DNA of 57,901 nt from Planctomycetota bacterium (GCA_016930595.1 JAFGGJ010000061.1:1-57901), one strand, 5' to 3'; positions 8,418-17,818 are shown, counted from the stretch's first letter. Numbers and translations: made by a program. Notes: a model not told the origin generated them from the sequence alone.

Positions 8418-10805
8418 TCACAATCCCAGCATTTGCTTCACCACTTCGCCGCGCATGGTGTCCAGCGCGTTGCGGTCGCCTGTCTCCCGGTACAGAAATT
8501 CGACGTTGTCCCACGTGCCTTCGGCGCGTTTCCGCCCCGCCTTCAGCCCCAGCTTCTCGAGAAAGGCCGCAGACTCCCCTGCCTTGCCCCGCCTGGCGGC
8601 TTCCCTCCTGTACGTTTCGATGTAACGGCGGTCGTCCCATGCTTCACGGAAGCCCTCGAAATCGGGCTGTATCGCCACCCCGTACGGCGTGGTGTTCCCG
8701 AACACGCTCGGCCCTCCTCCACCCGACGTGTCGAAGTCCGCGTCCCAGTTGTATGCCCAGCACAATGCCCCCGTCGTTCCGAAGGCGGCGTGGAAAAACC
8801 CGAAAATATAGCGCATGTTCGCCGGGTCGCCCGTGTCCCGGCTGAAATCGTACAGCCAGAACTCCTTGCGCGGGTCTCCCGACGCGCGGACTTTCGTCCC
8901 CATCTCGCGGTCTTCATGAATCGCGTCCGAACAGAATATGTCGATGTCGTCCCGGAATACTATCCCGGGGCCGGCATGGTGGATGGATCCGTATATCTTC
9001 GCACGCGGCCACGCCTCGTGGATGGCGGCGCACGAATCCTTGAAGTGCCCCCTTATCCATTCCCCCGCTCCGCCCGAACAGATGAACTCCGGCTCTATGC
9101 CGCGGCCCTTGATCTCCGCCAGCCATTTCGCCGCGTCGCGCTTGCTTATGTGCGGCAGGGCGTCCCATCCGGTGCCGGGATCCTTGTAGATATAGAAGTC
9201 CGCCCCTCCCCAGCCCCCCTGCGACCACTTGGCGGGCTCGTCGAACGGCGAAAGATATATTTCCGGCCAGCCGGCCTTCTCCGCATGGCTCATGAACTTG
9301 GCCGCCCACTTCTTGTACAGCGGACGCACCTCCGGCAGCAGCCTGTCCGGCGCGGCGGCTGTTTTCTTCAGAAGTTCTATCCGTCCCGCCATCATGTCGC
9401 TGCCGTTGTAGTGGACGCGCCGGTATAACTCCCTTTCCAGTTGCAGCGTATCGGGGAATCCGTACGGGTCGCCGCCGAGGTAATAAACCACGCTGGTGAT
9501 GCCGGCCTTCCGGGCGTTCGCCATGAAGTCGTCCGCCACGCTCAGGTCTATGTCGAACTCCGTGCTCGACCGCTTCTTCAGCTCTATCGGTATGGTGTAG
9601 GTGAAGAAACACAGCCCGGGCATGTTGTGCCTGACCATGTAGGCCATTTCATGCCGGGGCAGAAGCCTGTCGCAGCACATCGCCAGGTGGAAACCGGCTT
9701 CCTGCATCGTCACCAGCTTGACGGGCAGCACTTCGACTTCCACCGCCAGTTTCGCCTCTACCGCCTCGGCACGGATAGCGATCTCTCCGCGGTATTTCCC
9801 CGGCGCGGATTCCCCCGCCTCCGTCGTCACCCGCATCATGAACATGTGGCTCTCGCCCGAACGGATGTCCACCGGATATGCCGGCCACAGCCGCTGGGCC
9901 CGCAGCTCGCCTCCGCTCTGTACAGCGTATTCGGCCGTCATGAGCTCGATCCCGGCCTTCAGCGCCTTCCCCCGCCTGTCGCGTAGCCCGTTCGGCGCCA
10001 CGTCCACGGTGCATCCCAGCAGGTCTCCCCCGTTGGCGTATATCCCGAACTGCGCCGGCTCCGTCTCGTTCCGGGCCATCCGGATCACGAGCGCTCCGCC
10101 TGTCTCGCCTTCCATGGGCGCCGAATTCATCTCGATCGGCCGCATCCATGACCGTGTGAATGGAACCGCCTTCCACTGCTTGTACGGAAAATCCAGCACG
10201 GCCTCTTCGGCCGCCGGCCGTTTCGCCCTGGATCGCTTGTCCGCCTGTACCCGGCCGACCCACTCGCGCGTTTCGGCCGCCCATCGCCGTTCGTCCCGAT
10301 CCGGGTCGCCTTTCACGACGCGGATCGCCCTCACGCTTATGCCCCCGTCTCCCGGCGCCTGTATCGCAAGGCTTGTGTAATCCTTGCCCGGAACGCGCAT
10401 GACCATGTCCCACGGCAGCGGGATGACGGCGGTTTTCCAGGTGTTATCCCCATGTCCACCTATCCGGTGTACCCGGCGCCAGTTGGGCAGCCCCGCATAG
10501 ACGTCCACCGTGGCCGGCGACCGGGCCGTGTCCTTGAACTCGATCTCCACACGGTAGGCTGTGCCTTCGGGCGGCCTGATTTTCCCCTTCCACCAGGCGC
10601 TTATGTTCACCGTCCCGCGGCTACCCGCCGCCAGCGAACGGCAGGCCGCTCCTTCCTCGTCGGCCGGCGCGCTCCACGCACCCTCCAGCTCCTTCGCACC
10701 CTCCATGTCTATCACGGCGCAGGATTTCTCTTCCCCGCCTGCGGCCCATGCGGCCGCCAGTACCAGTGCCAGAATCGCTCCCGTTCGCAGTTTTTTTCCA
10801 GCCAT
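8418..10805 (-). CDS. Secreted DUF4091 glycoside-hydrolase-like protein
   Basis: The 795-residue protein opens with a signal peptide (AILALVLAAAWAAGG). Residues ~28-165 form a beta-sandwich-like carbohydrate-binding region, ~215-365 a second beta domain, and ~370-750 a TIM-barrel-like DUF4091 domain. The motif YLSPFDEP (D522-E523-P524) resembles the acid/base strand of clan-A glycosidases. DUF4091 proteins are glycosidase-like and mostly uncharacterised. The start follows AAAGG by 8 bp. Two other proteins in the window (31615-35001 and 43664-46579) have the same architecture and DEP motif. The amidohydrolase downstream may belong to the same operon. The glycan target is not predictable. Confidence 0.75.
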   Translation of the reverse strand: MAGKKLRTGAILALVLAAAWAAGGEEKSCAVIDMEGAKELEGAWSAPADEEGAACRSLAAGSRGTVNISAWWKGKIRPPEGTAYRVEIEFKDTARSPATVDVYAGLPNWRRVHRIGGHGDNTWKTAVIPLPWDMVMRVPGKDYTSLAIQAPGDGGISVRAIRVVKGDPDRDERRWAAETREWVGRVQADKRSRAKRPAAEEAVLDFPYKQWKAVPFTRSWMRPIEMNSAPMEGETGGALVIRMARNETEPAQFGIYANGGDLLGCTVDVAPNGLRDRRGKALKAGIELMTAEYAVQSGGELRAQRLWPAYPVDIRSGESHMFMMRVTTEAGESAPGKYRGEIAIRAEAVEAKLAVEVEVLPVKLVTMQEAGFHLAMCCDRLLPRHEMAYMVRHNMPGLCFFTYTIPIELKKRSSTEFDIDLSVADDFMANARKAGITSVVYYLGGDPYGFPDTLQLERELYRRVHYNGSDMMAGRIELLKKTAAAPDRLLPEVRPLYKKWAAKFMSHAEKAGWPEIYLSPFDEPAKWSQGGWGGADFYIYKDPGTGWDALPHISKRDAAKWLAEIKGRGIEPEFICSGGAGEWIRGHFKDSCAAIHEAWPRAKIYGSIHHAGPGIVFRDDIDIFCSDAIHEDREMGTKVRASGDPRKEFWLYDFSRDTGDPANMRYIFGFFHAAFGTTGALCWAYNWDADFDTSGGGGPSVFGNTTPYGVAIQPDFEGFREAWDDRRYIETYRREAARRGKAGESAAFLEKLGLKAGRKRAEGTWDNVEFLYRETGDRNALDTMRGEVVKQMLGL

Positions 10806-11111
10806 CGCCCAACCTTTCCGTCAGCGTGGCACGGCGAAAACAACCTTTGAGCCCCGCCGCCCGTTTGTCCAAGAGTGTACCGCCGGCAGTCCATCCCGGA
10901 CAGCCGAAAACCCCGGTTTATGATAACTCTTCTACTTCTCCCACGTGGACGCTCACGCCCGGCGGCCGGTCCCCTGTTTCACGTTCGGATACCGCAGAAA
11001 TTCCGAATGTTTCGGCAACGCGCCCTTCCGGCGAAAACGGCAATTGAGCGCCGCAGGCGCAGCCTTATAATACTCCCGAAGGGGCCTCCCGCGGGTTCCT
11101 GGAGGAACAAG
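10806..11111. other. 306-bp intergenic region between divergent genes
   Basis: This gap separates the minus-strand DUF4091 gene from the plus-strand WD40-like gene. It holds a good plus-strand promoter (11044-11071) and the ribosome site GGAGGA at 11101-11106. No equally convincing minus-strand promoter is visible; TACACT within a GTACACTC context is the best -10 candidate but lacks a -35. No hairpin or RNA gene was recognised. Confidence 0.6.
11044..11071 (+). promoter_or_regulatory. Sigma-70-like promoter for the WD40-like gene
   Basis: TTGAGC (11044-11049), a 16-bp spacer and a perfect TATAAT (11066-11071). It is correctly placed about 40 bp before the GTG start at 11112. Confidence 0.6.
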
Positions 11112-12005
11112 GTGCCGGCGAACATACAGCCCGTCGCGTCCATCGCCGTCGCGTCGTCCACGGGCTACGCGCTCATGCACGACGGCGCGTCCATTCTGCT
11201 CGAAGACGGCCTCCATTCTCTCCCCTCCGGTGAACTCGCCCGCCCCGTCTCCATCCAGGGAGCACCGGCCGCCGTCGATCCCTCCGGCGCCAGGGCCGTC
11301 TCGCTCCTCCAGGAAAAACTCCTCCTCTGGGATCTCGCTTCCGGCGGGCAGGTCGGTGAATTCGCCGGCTCCCTCAACGAACCCGTCCAGGCACAGTTCT
11401 CCCCCTCGGGAAGCACCCTCGTTTCCGCCGGCGACCGTTTCGCACGCATCTGGGACGTCGCCTCTCTCCGCACCGCCTTCAAACTCAAAAAGCACGAAAC
11501 CCAGACTACGCGGGCCCGCTTCAGCCCCGACGGCTCTCAGGTCATCTCCATTGCCGAAGGCGGCTCGCAGGTCCGCACTTGGAACGCCTCCGACGGCAAT
11601 CCCATTCACGTCATGCAGATGCCCGTCCACGAAGGCAACGCCCCATGGATGGACACCCCCCACGATGTCGTTTGGAGTACCGACGGGACACGGGTCATCG
11701 CAGGTTCCTCGGCACTCTGCGTCTTCGACGCCGCCTCCGGGGCTCTGCTGGCCGAAATCGGCGCCGAAGGCGGCCACTATTCGGCCCTTGCCGCCCATCC
11801 CGATGGCCGGTCGCTTATCGTCACCGTCTTCTTCATGGACGGCGACCAGGTTTCCTCTATAGCCCTGCGTTCCGTGGACCTCTCCTCCGGGACCGCCGCC
11901 GCTGAACTCCCCGTCGAAGCCGCTTCGAACCTCGCCGTCTCCCCTGACGGCTCCCTTCTCGTCGCCGAAGCCATCAGCACCGTCGAAATCTACTCCCTCT
12001 CCTGA
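11112..12005 (+). CDS. WD40-like beta-propeller protein
   Basis: The 297-residue product begins at GTG 11112, which follows GGAGGA by 5 bp; a longer upstream frame overlaps the promoter and is discarded. Repeating blades contain WD-type motifs: LLLWDLASGGQVGEF, ARIWDVASLRTAFKL, RTWNASDGNPIHVM, with FSPSGS/FSPDGS turns preceding each. There are about five to seven blades. No signal peptide or membrane segment is seen, so it is probably cytoplasmic and serves protein-protein interaction. It has its own promoter and no co-directional neighbour. The function cannot be narrowed further. Confidence 0.75.
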   Translation: MPANIQPVASIAVASSTGYALMHDGASILLEDGLHSLPSGELARPVSIQGAPAAVDPSGARAVSLLQEKLLLWDLASGGQVGEFAGSLNEPVQAQFSPSGSTLVSAGDRFARIWDVASLRTAFKLKKHETQTTRARFSPDGSQVISIAEGGSQVRTWNASDGNPIHVMQMPVHEGNAPWMDTPHDVVWSTDGTRVIAGSSALCVFDAASGALLAEIGAEGGHYSALAAHPDGRSLIVTVFFMDGDQVSSIALRSVDLSSGTAAAELPVEAASNLAVSPDGSLLVAEAISTVEIYSLS

Positions 12006-12129
12006 TCCCCTCCTTGTCCCTTCACACTTTCCGGCTCGGAACCGCCCTCCGTCACTCTTCCGGTCTCGGTGCCCGGGGCCGCTCGATTAGCTCCCGCCCT
12101 GCCCTGCGGCGGCGTCCACAGCCCGTGAA

Positions 12130-13806
12130 CTAGTAGCTTACCGTTACCGTCAGGGAAGCGCTGTTGCCGTTCCCGTCTTCCGTTGTGACCGGAATTACCG
12201 TGGTGTCACCGGCAAGAACCACCGCCTGCGATACCCACGTTCCGGTATTGCCGGATGAGGTGACGGCGACCGCGGTTCCATCGACGGTCACCGTCGCGGG
12301 GCAATCGGAATCGTCGGCCACCGCCCCGGAAATAACGGCGTATTCCAGCTCGATGCCCGGCGGCTCCGTCCCGCCCGAAACGGTCAGAACGTATACCCCG
12401 AATTCCCTAGGCGAATGCTGCGGTACCGTCGTAGCCGGGGAACACGGCGTCGCCATTTCCGTAAGATCCATGGGAATCGACAGCGGCGACCCGTCATACG
12501 TTCCGGACGCCACCGCCACACCTGTGACGTTCTCGGCGTCGCGGACCTCGTACGTCTCGCCGGGCGACATGAATGACGAAACGTCCACGTCGACGCTGTC
12601 TTCCTGCCGCCAGTTATAGATTATCACGTTGGCCCTCGCCGGCTCATATTTGTTCCCTCGCAAAAACACGTGGTTCTCCGGTGGCTGTGCCGTGCTGAAA
12701 GTACTGTTCGCATCGAAACCGGTCCGCGCCTTCCATCCGCCGAAGTCGTGGTATTCGTCGCCCGAAGACGTCTGCAGCCGAAAAGGAGCAGCCCCGCTTC
12801 CGAAATACGCGTTTCCGTCCCATGAATACGTCGGAAGTGTCCCGAACTGGTCCGCGTTCAGCCGCACCACGTGTTCCGCATTGACAGCAGTGTTGCCGCT
12901 TACGGTGAGTTCGCCCCAGTTGTTCACCGTCCAGTTCCCCGCAAAATAGTTGCCGGTTATCTCGGCGTTCACGTTCGCGGCGCTGTAGCCGAAGCGCGCA
13001 CCGCCTCCGGCGTAAGTGAAGTTGTTCCTCACGATGATGTTCTCCGACGGGCATCCTCCCCCGACAAGGATGTTGTTGCCGGGGTTGTTGAACATCACGT
13101 TCCCTTCAAAATGCATGTTCCGGAGGAATGCGGCGCTCGATCCGTACGCATGCATCCCGTAACCCGAACCGAGCTGTCCGAATATGATGTTGTCCTCGTA
13201 GCGTTTCCAGGGCGCGTCGTTCTGCGTGTATATCCCGTGTCCCTGGTTGCTTCCGTCCCATCCGTTGTAGAATATTATGCAGCCGTATATCTCGCACCGT
13301 TCCGATTCCGTCCAGCAGCCGATGCCCCAGCCCCCCTCGTGCAGCACAAGGTTTATCAGCTTGATGTCGCTGCCTCCGTTCATCCAGACCGTCGCATACC
13401 TGCTGTGGTCGTACGGATCGTAGGTGTTGGGGTCGGGGTTCATTATCTCGAACCCCCAGAACCACACGTGCGCTCCGTAGTTTATGCTCAGCGTGGGCGT
13501 GACCGTCGCGTGCTCGCCGGGGTACCCCCTTACTATGATCGGAGCGGCCTCCGTCCCGACCAGGTGGTTCGAATACGTGTTCATGTCCGTACCGGTGTAC
13601 GTCCCGCCGTGCAGCCATATCGTGTCCCCGGGGTTGACCGCCGCCGGGTGGCTCAGCGCATACTCCAGGCTCCACGGATCCCCGGCCGTCCCCGCACCGG
13701 TCCCCCCGGACGGACTCACGTGGAATTTGGCCCCCCATGACGCACCTGCACATAAGCCCCATGCGCATGCGGCGAGCACAATCCTTGCCTTGTACGTTGT
13801 TCTCAC
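12130..13806 (-). CDS. Secreted right-handed parallel beta-helix protein, polysaccharide-lyase-like
   Basis: The 558-residue protein starts at GTG 13806 after GGAGGAGG. A signal peptide (about residues 1-25, ending GASWGA) is followed by FHVSPSGGTGAG and VNPGDTIWLHGGTYTG, the usual opening of PL6/chondroitinase-B-like beta-helices. Many N- and G-rich coils follow (GNTAVNAEHVVRL, NNFTYAGG). After residue ~480 a C-terminal Ig-like beta domain appears. The gene is third in an operon with an ECF sigma factor and a FecR protein, 17 bp after the latter. I infer an extracellular glycan-binding or glycan-cleaving role. Lyase catalytic residues cannot be assigned from motifs alone. Confidence 0.75.
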   Translation of the reverse strand: MRTTYKARIVLAACAWGLCAGASWGAKFHVSPSGGTGAGTAGDPWSLEYALSHPAAVNPGDTIWLHGGTYTGTDMNTYSNHLVGTEAAPIIVRGYPGEHATVTPTLSINYGAHVWFWGFEIMNPDPNTYDPYDHSRYATVWMNGGSDIKLINLVLHEGGWGIGCWTESERCEIYGCIIFYNGWDGSNQGHGIYTQNDAPWKRYEDNIIFGQLGSGYGMHAYGSSAAFLRNMHFEGNVMFNNPGNNILVGGGCPSENIIVRNNFTYAGGGARFGYSAANVNAEITGNYFAGNWTVNNWGELTVSGNTAVNAEHVVRLNADQFGTLPTYSWDGNAYFGSGAAPFRLQTSSGDEYHDFGGWKARTGFDANSTFSTAQPPENHVFLRGNKYEPARANVIIYNWRQEDSVDVDVSSFMSPGETYEVRDAENVTGVAVASGTYDGSPLSIPMDLTEMATPCSPATTVPQHSPREFGVYVLTVSGGTEPPGIELEYAVISGAVADDSDCPATVTVDGTAVAVTSSGNTGTWVSQAVVLAGDTTVIPVTTEDGNGNSASLTVTVSY

Positions 13807-13823
13807 GCCGTTCCTCCTCCTCG

Positions 13824-15149
13824 CTATTCTCCGGGAACGTATTCCGGATCGCTCGTTATGATGATCTTGTCCAGCGTCGATCCCGCCTCCCGGCACCGGA
13901 AGACCAGTTCGTGCCTGCCGGCACGCAGCATGTAATCGACCGGCCTCAGCACGTTGTAGTAGGTTGCAGCTTCCCTTTCCCCGGTCCGCTCTGACAGCAG
14001 CGACCACTGCCATTCCCCGGACCATTTCCCTTCTGCCAGGTCGAATATGGCCTCAGGTCCTCCATTCATCGAAACATGGAATGAATCGGCGCCGGAATCC
14101 GGCGCGAGTGTCCGGCACCATACGCGGCACCGGGCCTTCGTCCCCGTCTCGAACGTGAATACGACCCTGCCGGCGTCGCCGGTCCCGGATGACGCATAGC
14201 TCCCGCCCGAAGCGTTCCCGTCGCTGCGCACCGCCATCGGGGACTCCAGCGCCGCATCCTCCGCCTCCGCTTCCATGAATACGATCGGAGTTTCCTCGAA
14301 GGCGACCCCTCTGCGCGCCGTTGCGTACATACCGGGTCCTATTTCCACGGATGCACCGTCGTCCCGCGACATCCGCACTCGACCTGCCGTTACGTCCACA
14401 CGCGTGCTGCCGGATCGGACCTCTATCCTGAATTCGGTCCCCACTACTTCGACCTCCGCATTCGGCGTCTTCACGACAAGCCTGGTACCCGCCGGCTGAG
14501 GAGCGGCCTTCACCTCCATCGTCCCCGTCAGCAGCCTGCCCCCCTTCTTGCCCGCTCCCCTCGGAAAAACCATGCCGGTGTCCGCTCCCAGCAGGAAATA
14601 AGTCTCCTCTCCAGCCAGCTTCAGTTCGACTCCGCCTGCTCCCGTCTTCACCGTGTCGCCGGCCCGGATATCCTTGCCCGGTCGCCCTTCCGCGGCGCCG
14701 GCGGACGTCGTTATCACGGCGTCGCCGCCCGCCCCCACGATACTCGCCAGCACCGGTTCGGCCCCCGCGCTCCTGTGCGCCCTCAAAAAAGCCGCCCCTG
14801 CCGCAATCATCACCACGGCGGCCGCGGCCAGCGCCTTCCAGCCGTGCTTCCACCGCCTCCTGCCTGCCGCCCGCCCGCGCAGCATCCCCGCTATCCCGGC
14901 CATCACCCCGTCTACCACGTTCTCCTGTCTCTCGTGGCCCTCCAGGCATATCCGGACGCGGGCGATCAGCTCTTCCTCAAGCCTCGCCGGAGCAAACTCG
15001 GCGCGCAGCAACCCTTCCACGCATGCCAACTCCGTCAGGTCGTCGCCCAGTCTCCCCGAACCCCTCAGCGCCTCGTTCAGGCGCTCCTTTTCATCCTCGC
15101 TCAGCGAGTTCTCCAGGTACCCCGACACCAGCACGTCGTACTCGTTCAT
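13824..15149 (-). CDS. FecR-type anti-sigma regulator with C-terminal carbohydrate-binding-like domain
   Basis: The 441-residue protein starts at the ATG that overlaps the sigma-factor TGA by ATGA. Residues 1-100 form an acidic helical cytoplasmic region (YLENSLSEDEKERLNEALRG), ~100-120 a transmembrane helix (ALAAAAVVMIAAGAAFL), ~130-290 a FecR domain (AGDTVKTGAGGVELKLAGE, VVGTEFRIEVRSGSTRVDV) and ~300-441 a beta-sandwich resembling CBM6/CBM35 (FMEAEAEDA, RHELVFRCREAG, LDKIIITSD). FecR proteins relay surface signals to ECF sigma factors. The appended glycan-binding-like module would place a sensor outside the inner membrane, which is inferred from domain order. Confidence 0.8.
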   Translation of the reverse strand: MNEYDVLVSGYLENSLSEDEKERLNEALRGSGRLGDDLTELACVEGLLRAEFAPARLEEELIARVRICLEGHERQENVVDGVMAGIAGMLRGRAAGRRRWKHGWKALAAAAVVMIAAGAAFLRAHRSAGAEPVLASIVGAGGDAVITTSAGAAEGRPGKDIRAGDTVKTGAGGVELKLAGEETYFLLGADTGMVFPRGAGKKGGRLLTGTMEVKAAPQPAGTRLVVKTPNAEVEVVGTEFRIEVRSGSTRVDVTAGRVRMSRDDGASVEIGPGMYATARRGVAFEETPIVFMEAEAEDAALESPMAVRSDGNASGGSYASSGTGDAGRVVFTFETGTKARCRVWCRTLAPDSGADSFHVSMNGGPEAIFDLAEGKWSGEWQWSLLSERTGEREAATYYNVLRPVDYMLRAGRHELVFRCREAGSTLDKIIITSDPEYVPGE

Positions 15150-15736
15150 GCCGTCGTCCCCCCGCTGTGCCTCAACTGCCGGCTGATGCATTCCTTGAGA
15201 GCCTGCCGTATGCGGAGCAGGCGCACCTTGAGAGCGGAAACCGTCAGCCCCTGCTCCCCCGCCAGCCGCTCGGCCGGCCGCCCCTCCGTGTACTTCGCAC
15301 GCAGCAGTTCCGTGTGATCGTCGGGCAGTTTCTTCAAACAGCTCTTCAGCGCCGCCCTTTTGGCCTCCGCCTCTTCCGCCTCGCTTCCGGCAGCCAGTCT
15401 CATCGCCTGCCGGTATTGCACGTAGTCCTTCTCCCGCCAGACGCTTGCCTTTCTGCGCCGGAATTCGTCCCGCAGGCAGTTCAGCGCTATCGTCTTCAGC
15501 CACGGCAGAAACGCCGCCCCGGCATCGTACTTGTCCAGGTTCACGTAAGCCTGCACGAACGCGTTCTGCAGATGCTCTTCCACTGCTTCCGCCGAACGGC
15601 AGTAGAACGAGAGTATCGACCTCAGGCGGTCATGGTGCCGGCGTACTATCCGGGCGTAGGCCTCCCTGTTGCCGCCTGTCACCTCCGCTATGATGTCGGC
15701 GTCGCTCTCCGGACCGTCTTCTTGCCGATGCGGCAC
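15146..15736 (-). CDS. ECF-type sigma-70 family RNA polymerase sigma factor
   Basis: The 196-residue protein has sigma region 2 at ~15-85 (HDRLRSILSFYCRS, LQNAFVQAYVNLDKYD, FLPWLKTIALN) and sigma region 4 at ~130-185 (LPDDHTELLRAKYTEG, LTVSALKVRLLRIRQALKECI). No region 1 or 3 is present, as in extracytoplasmic-function factors. The start is a GTG preceded by AAAGGAGG. It heads an operon with the FecR protein (4-bp overlap) and the beta-helix protein, so it is probably held inactive by the FecR partner. Its regulon likely includes its own operon, but this is unproven. Confidence 0.9.
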   Translation of the reverse strand: MPHRQEDGPESDADIIAEVTGGNREAYARIVRRHHDRLRSILSFYCRSAEAVEEHLQNAFVQAYVNLDKYDAGAAFLPWLKTIALNCLRDEFRRRKASVWREKDYVQYRQAMRLAAGSEAEEAEAKRAALKSCLKKLPDDHTELLRAKYTEGRPAERLAGEQGLTVSALKVRLLRIRQALKECISRQLRHSGGTTA

Positions 15737-15760
15737 CTCCTGCCTCCTTTCTGCATATGG

Positions 15761-15785
15761 TACGCAGGCTGTGCCAGAAGTTACA
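15761..15785 (-). promoter_or_regulatory. Possible ECF-type promoter before the sigma-factor gene
   Basis: Minus-strand TGTAACTT (15778-15785) precedes CGTA (15761-15764) by 13 bp, which is shorter than the usual ECF spacing if TGTAACTT is the whole -35. Reading GTAAC as the core gives 15 bp. It lies ~25 bp upstream of the sigma gene. It is speculative. Confidence 0.2.
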
Positions 15786-15867
15786 CGTTTTTTCGGTTTT
15801 TCCCACTCAACCCCGGAACGTCCCGCACCGCCGGGCCCTCCGCGCAGGTTTCCTCACGCCGTTCCCG

Positions 15868-17295
15868 TCAGCTCCGGTACGGCGCCAGCGCCCTCTCCAC
15901 TATCCCGTCGATTTCCCTCTGCGTCTCCGCAGGCGGCGGCTCCACGGCGTGCTCCGCCAGCAGCTCTTCCTTCCTCTCCGAACACCGGGACGCCATGTCG
16001 CGCCTCCCCTCCTCCGCCCACGCATCAAAGAACTTCCTGTCCAAAAGCTCCGGGAACCAGTGCTCTTCCCGGTAATGCTCCGCCGTGTGCATCTCCGCCA
16101 GGTAGTTCCCACCGGGGCCGATCTTCTCGATCAGCTCCACCGCCAGCGTCTCCTCATTCACCTCCACCCCGCGCATCATCCTCTCCACGTACTCGATTAT
16201 CTCGTTCTGCATCACCAGCATCGACAGGCTCGTCGCCTGGTCCACCCCGCATATCCCCATGTGCCCGAAAATATCCGCCCCGGCCAGCGCCCCCATCGCC
16301 AGCGTCATCCCCGCTTCCAGCCCCGCCTGCGCGTCCGGTATCTTGCTGTCCGTCAGCCCCACGTTGATGTACACCGGCAGCCCGTGCATCTTCCCCAGTT
16401 GCGTCAGCGCCGCCGCCATCAGCCCCTGCTCCGGCCCGGCGAACACCATCTGCGTCGTCCTCATGTCCATTATGTGCGGTATCCCGCCGTAGCACACCGG
16501 CGTCCCCTCCCGGATCATCTGCGTCACGCACACCCCCGCCAGTATCTCAGCGTTCTCCACCACCATCGTCCCCGCAAGCGTCGCCGGCGCCGTCGCCCCG
16601 GACTGCGCCATCGGCCCTATCGACACCGGCAGCGGAAAGCGCGCCGTCTCGTACAACAGGTCTATCCCGTTGTACGCGAACCGCAGCGGGCTTATCGGCT
16701 CCAGAAAATTGTACGTCAGCGGCGCCTCCCCCGCCGCCTTCTCGCTCCCCCCCAGCGCCGTCAGCATCTCCGATATGTACTTCGCCGACTCGCGCGTGTT
16801 GAACCAGAACGTCACCGGCTTCGTCGTGTTCTTCACCAGCCTCGCGAACACCGCCACGTCCTGCACCTCGCTCGGAACGTCGTGCGGATCCACCATCGCA
16901 CCCACCACGTTTATCCCGCTCAGGGCGTCCCCCAGGCGCGCCGCCGTGTCAACGTCGTCGATCACCGCGTATCGGCGCTCCAGCGTCTCCTCCTCCAGCC
17001 ACGACGCCTCCCCAGCTATCGAATTGTAGTTCCGCTTCCCCATCCCGAAATGCGCCCTCTTCTCCGAGTCACGCCCGTACAGCGTGTACGACTTCCCCGC
17101 CGTCCCCAGGCACTTCTCCACCAGCGCCGCGGGAATCTTTACCCTCTTCTTCTCGAAATCCACCCCGGCGCCGGCGTCGGCGAACCTCTTCAGCGTCTCC
17201 TCGTGCGGAACCTCCACCCCCGTGCTTTCCAGTATCCTCAGCGACGACTCGTTGATCTTCCGCAGGTCTTCCCCGGATAACAGCGTGTAGACCAT
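15868..17295 (-). CDS. MttB-superfamily methyltransferase lacking pyrrolysine
   Basis: The 475-residue protein aligns by motif with the trimethylamine methyltransferase (MttB) family: SLRILESTGVEVPHEETL near the start, YVGG-like core strands, and late GGNYLAEMHTAEHYR and FPELLDRKFFDAW. There is no in-frame amber codon, so it belongs to the non-pyrrolysine branch, which includes glycine-betaine and related quaternary-amine methyltransferases. These transfer a methyl group to a corrinoid protein; no corrinoid protein is present in this window. The gene follows the CBS-domain gene by 54 bp. A divergent IclR regulator lies nearby. The substrate is uncertain. Confidence 0.85.
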   Translation of the reverse strand: MVYTLLSGEDLRKINESSLRILESTGVEVPHEETLKRFADAGAGVDFEKKRVKIPAALVEKCLGTAGKSYTLYGRDSEKRAHFGMGKRNYNSIAGEASWLEEETLERRYAVIDDVDTAARLGDALSGINVVGAMVDPHDVPSEVQDVAVFARLVKNTTKPVTFWFNTRESAKYISEMLTALGGSEKAAGEAPLTYNFLEPISPLRFAYNGIDLLYETARFPLPVSIGPMAQSGATAPATLAGTMVVENAEILAGVCVTQMIREGTPVCYGGIPHIMDMRTTQMVFAGPEQGLMAAALTQLGKMHGLPVYINVGLTDSKIPDAQAGLEAGMTLAMGALAGADIFGHMGICGVDQATSLSMLVMQNEIIEYVERMMRGVEVNEETLAVELIEKIGPGGNYLAEMHTAEHYREEHWFPELLDRKFFDAWAEEGRRDMASRCSERKEELLAEHAVEPPPAETQREIDGIVERALAPYRS

Positions 17296-17350
17296 CTTTC
17301 CATCCTTTCCTCAACTCCCGTTCGCCGGGTCCCGCGCCCCGGCCCTGCCG

Positions 17351-17818
17351 TCACTTGTCCCCGTGCAGCAGGTACGCCTTTATTATCTCCATAAAGTTGA
17401 TTTCTCCCGTCACCCGCATCCCGTCGTCGACCACCGGAACCTCCACTATGCCTTCCGTCACCATCACTCTTATCGCGTCCAGCACCGTCATGTCGTCCTT
17501 CACGTACGCCGGGTTGACGTTCATTATGTCTTCCGCACGCGCCGCCTCAAGGTCCCGCAGGAAACCCAGCACCGGCCTTTCTACCGCCCCTTCCCTCGTC
17601 AGGTACGGGAACATGAATCCCAGCAGCGCCGACAGCCTTATCGATCCGGTCAGCACTCCCTTTTCATCCACCACGTACGCGTGCCGGGTCACGGGGTTGC
17701 CGATTATCTCCTCCAGCAGTTTCTTCAACGGACAGTCCGCGCCGACCGTCGTCGGCGTCTTCACCACCGAATCGCGTACCTCCCGCACTTTTACCCGCGC
17801 AAGAACCCTCTCGGCCAT
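17351..17818 (-). CDS. CBS-domain pair protein
   Basis: The 155-residue protein consists of two CBS motifs (about 15-70 and 92-152), seen in ADCPLKKLLEEIIGNPVTRHAYVVDEKG and DDMTVLDAIRVMVTEGIVEVPVVDDG (each quoted in parts of a tandem repeat). CBS pairs bind adenosine nucleotides such as AMP, ATP or SAM and act as regulatory modules. The insertion between the two repeats is hydrophobic (LSALLGFMFPYL). It sits upstream of the MttB-like gene in the same direction and may sense energy or SAM state for that pathway. The ribosome site is weak. A TATAAT box lies ~45 bp upstream. Confidence 0.8.
   Translation of the reverse strand: MAERVLARVKVREVRDSVVKTPTTVGADCPLKKLLEEIIGNPVTRHAYVVDEKGVLTGSIRLSALLGFMFPYLTREGAVERPVLGFLRDLEAARAEDIMNVNPAYVKDDMTVLDAIRVMVTEGIVEVPVVDDGMRVTGEINFMEIIKAYLLHGDK

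Noticed and set aside
15757..17280. 507-codon plus-strand frame
   Set aside because: Antisense to the MttB-like gene; extreme Arg/His/Pro content.
15868..17295. Pyrrolysine (amber) in the MttB homologue
   Set aside because: The frame is full length with no internal TAG, so no Pyl is required.
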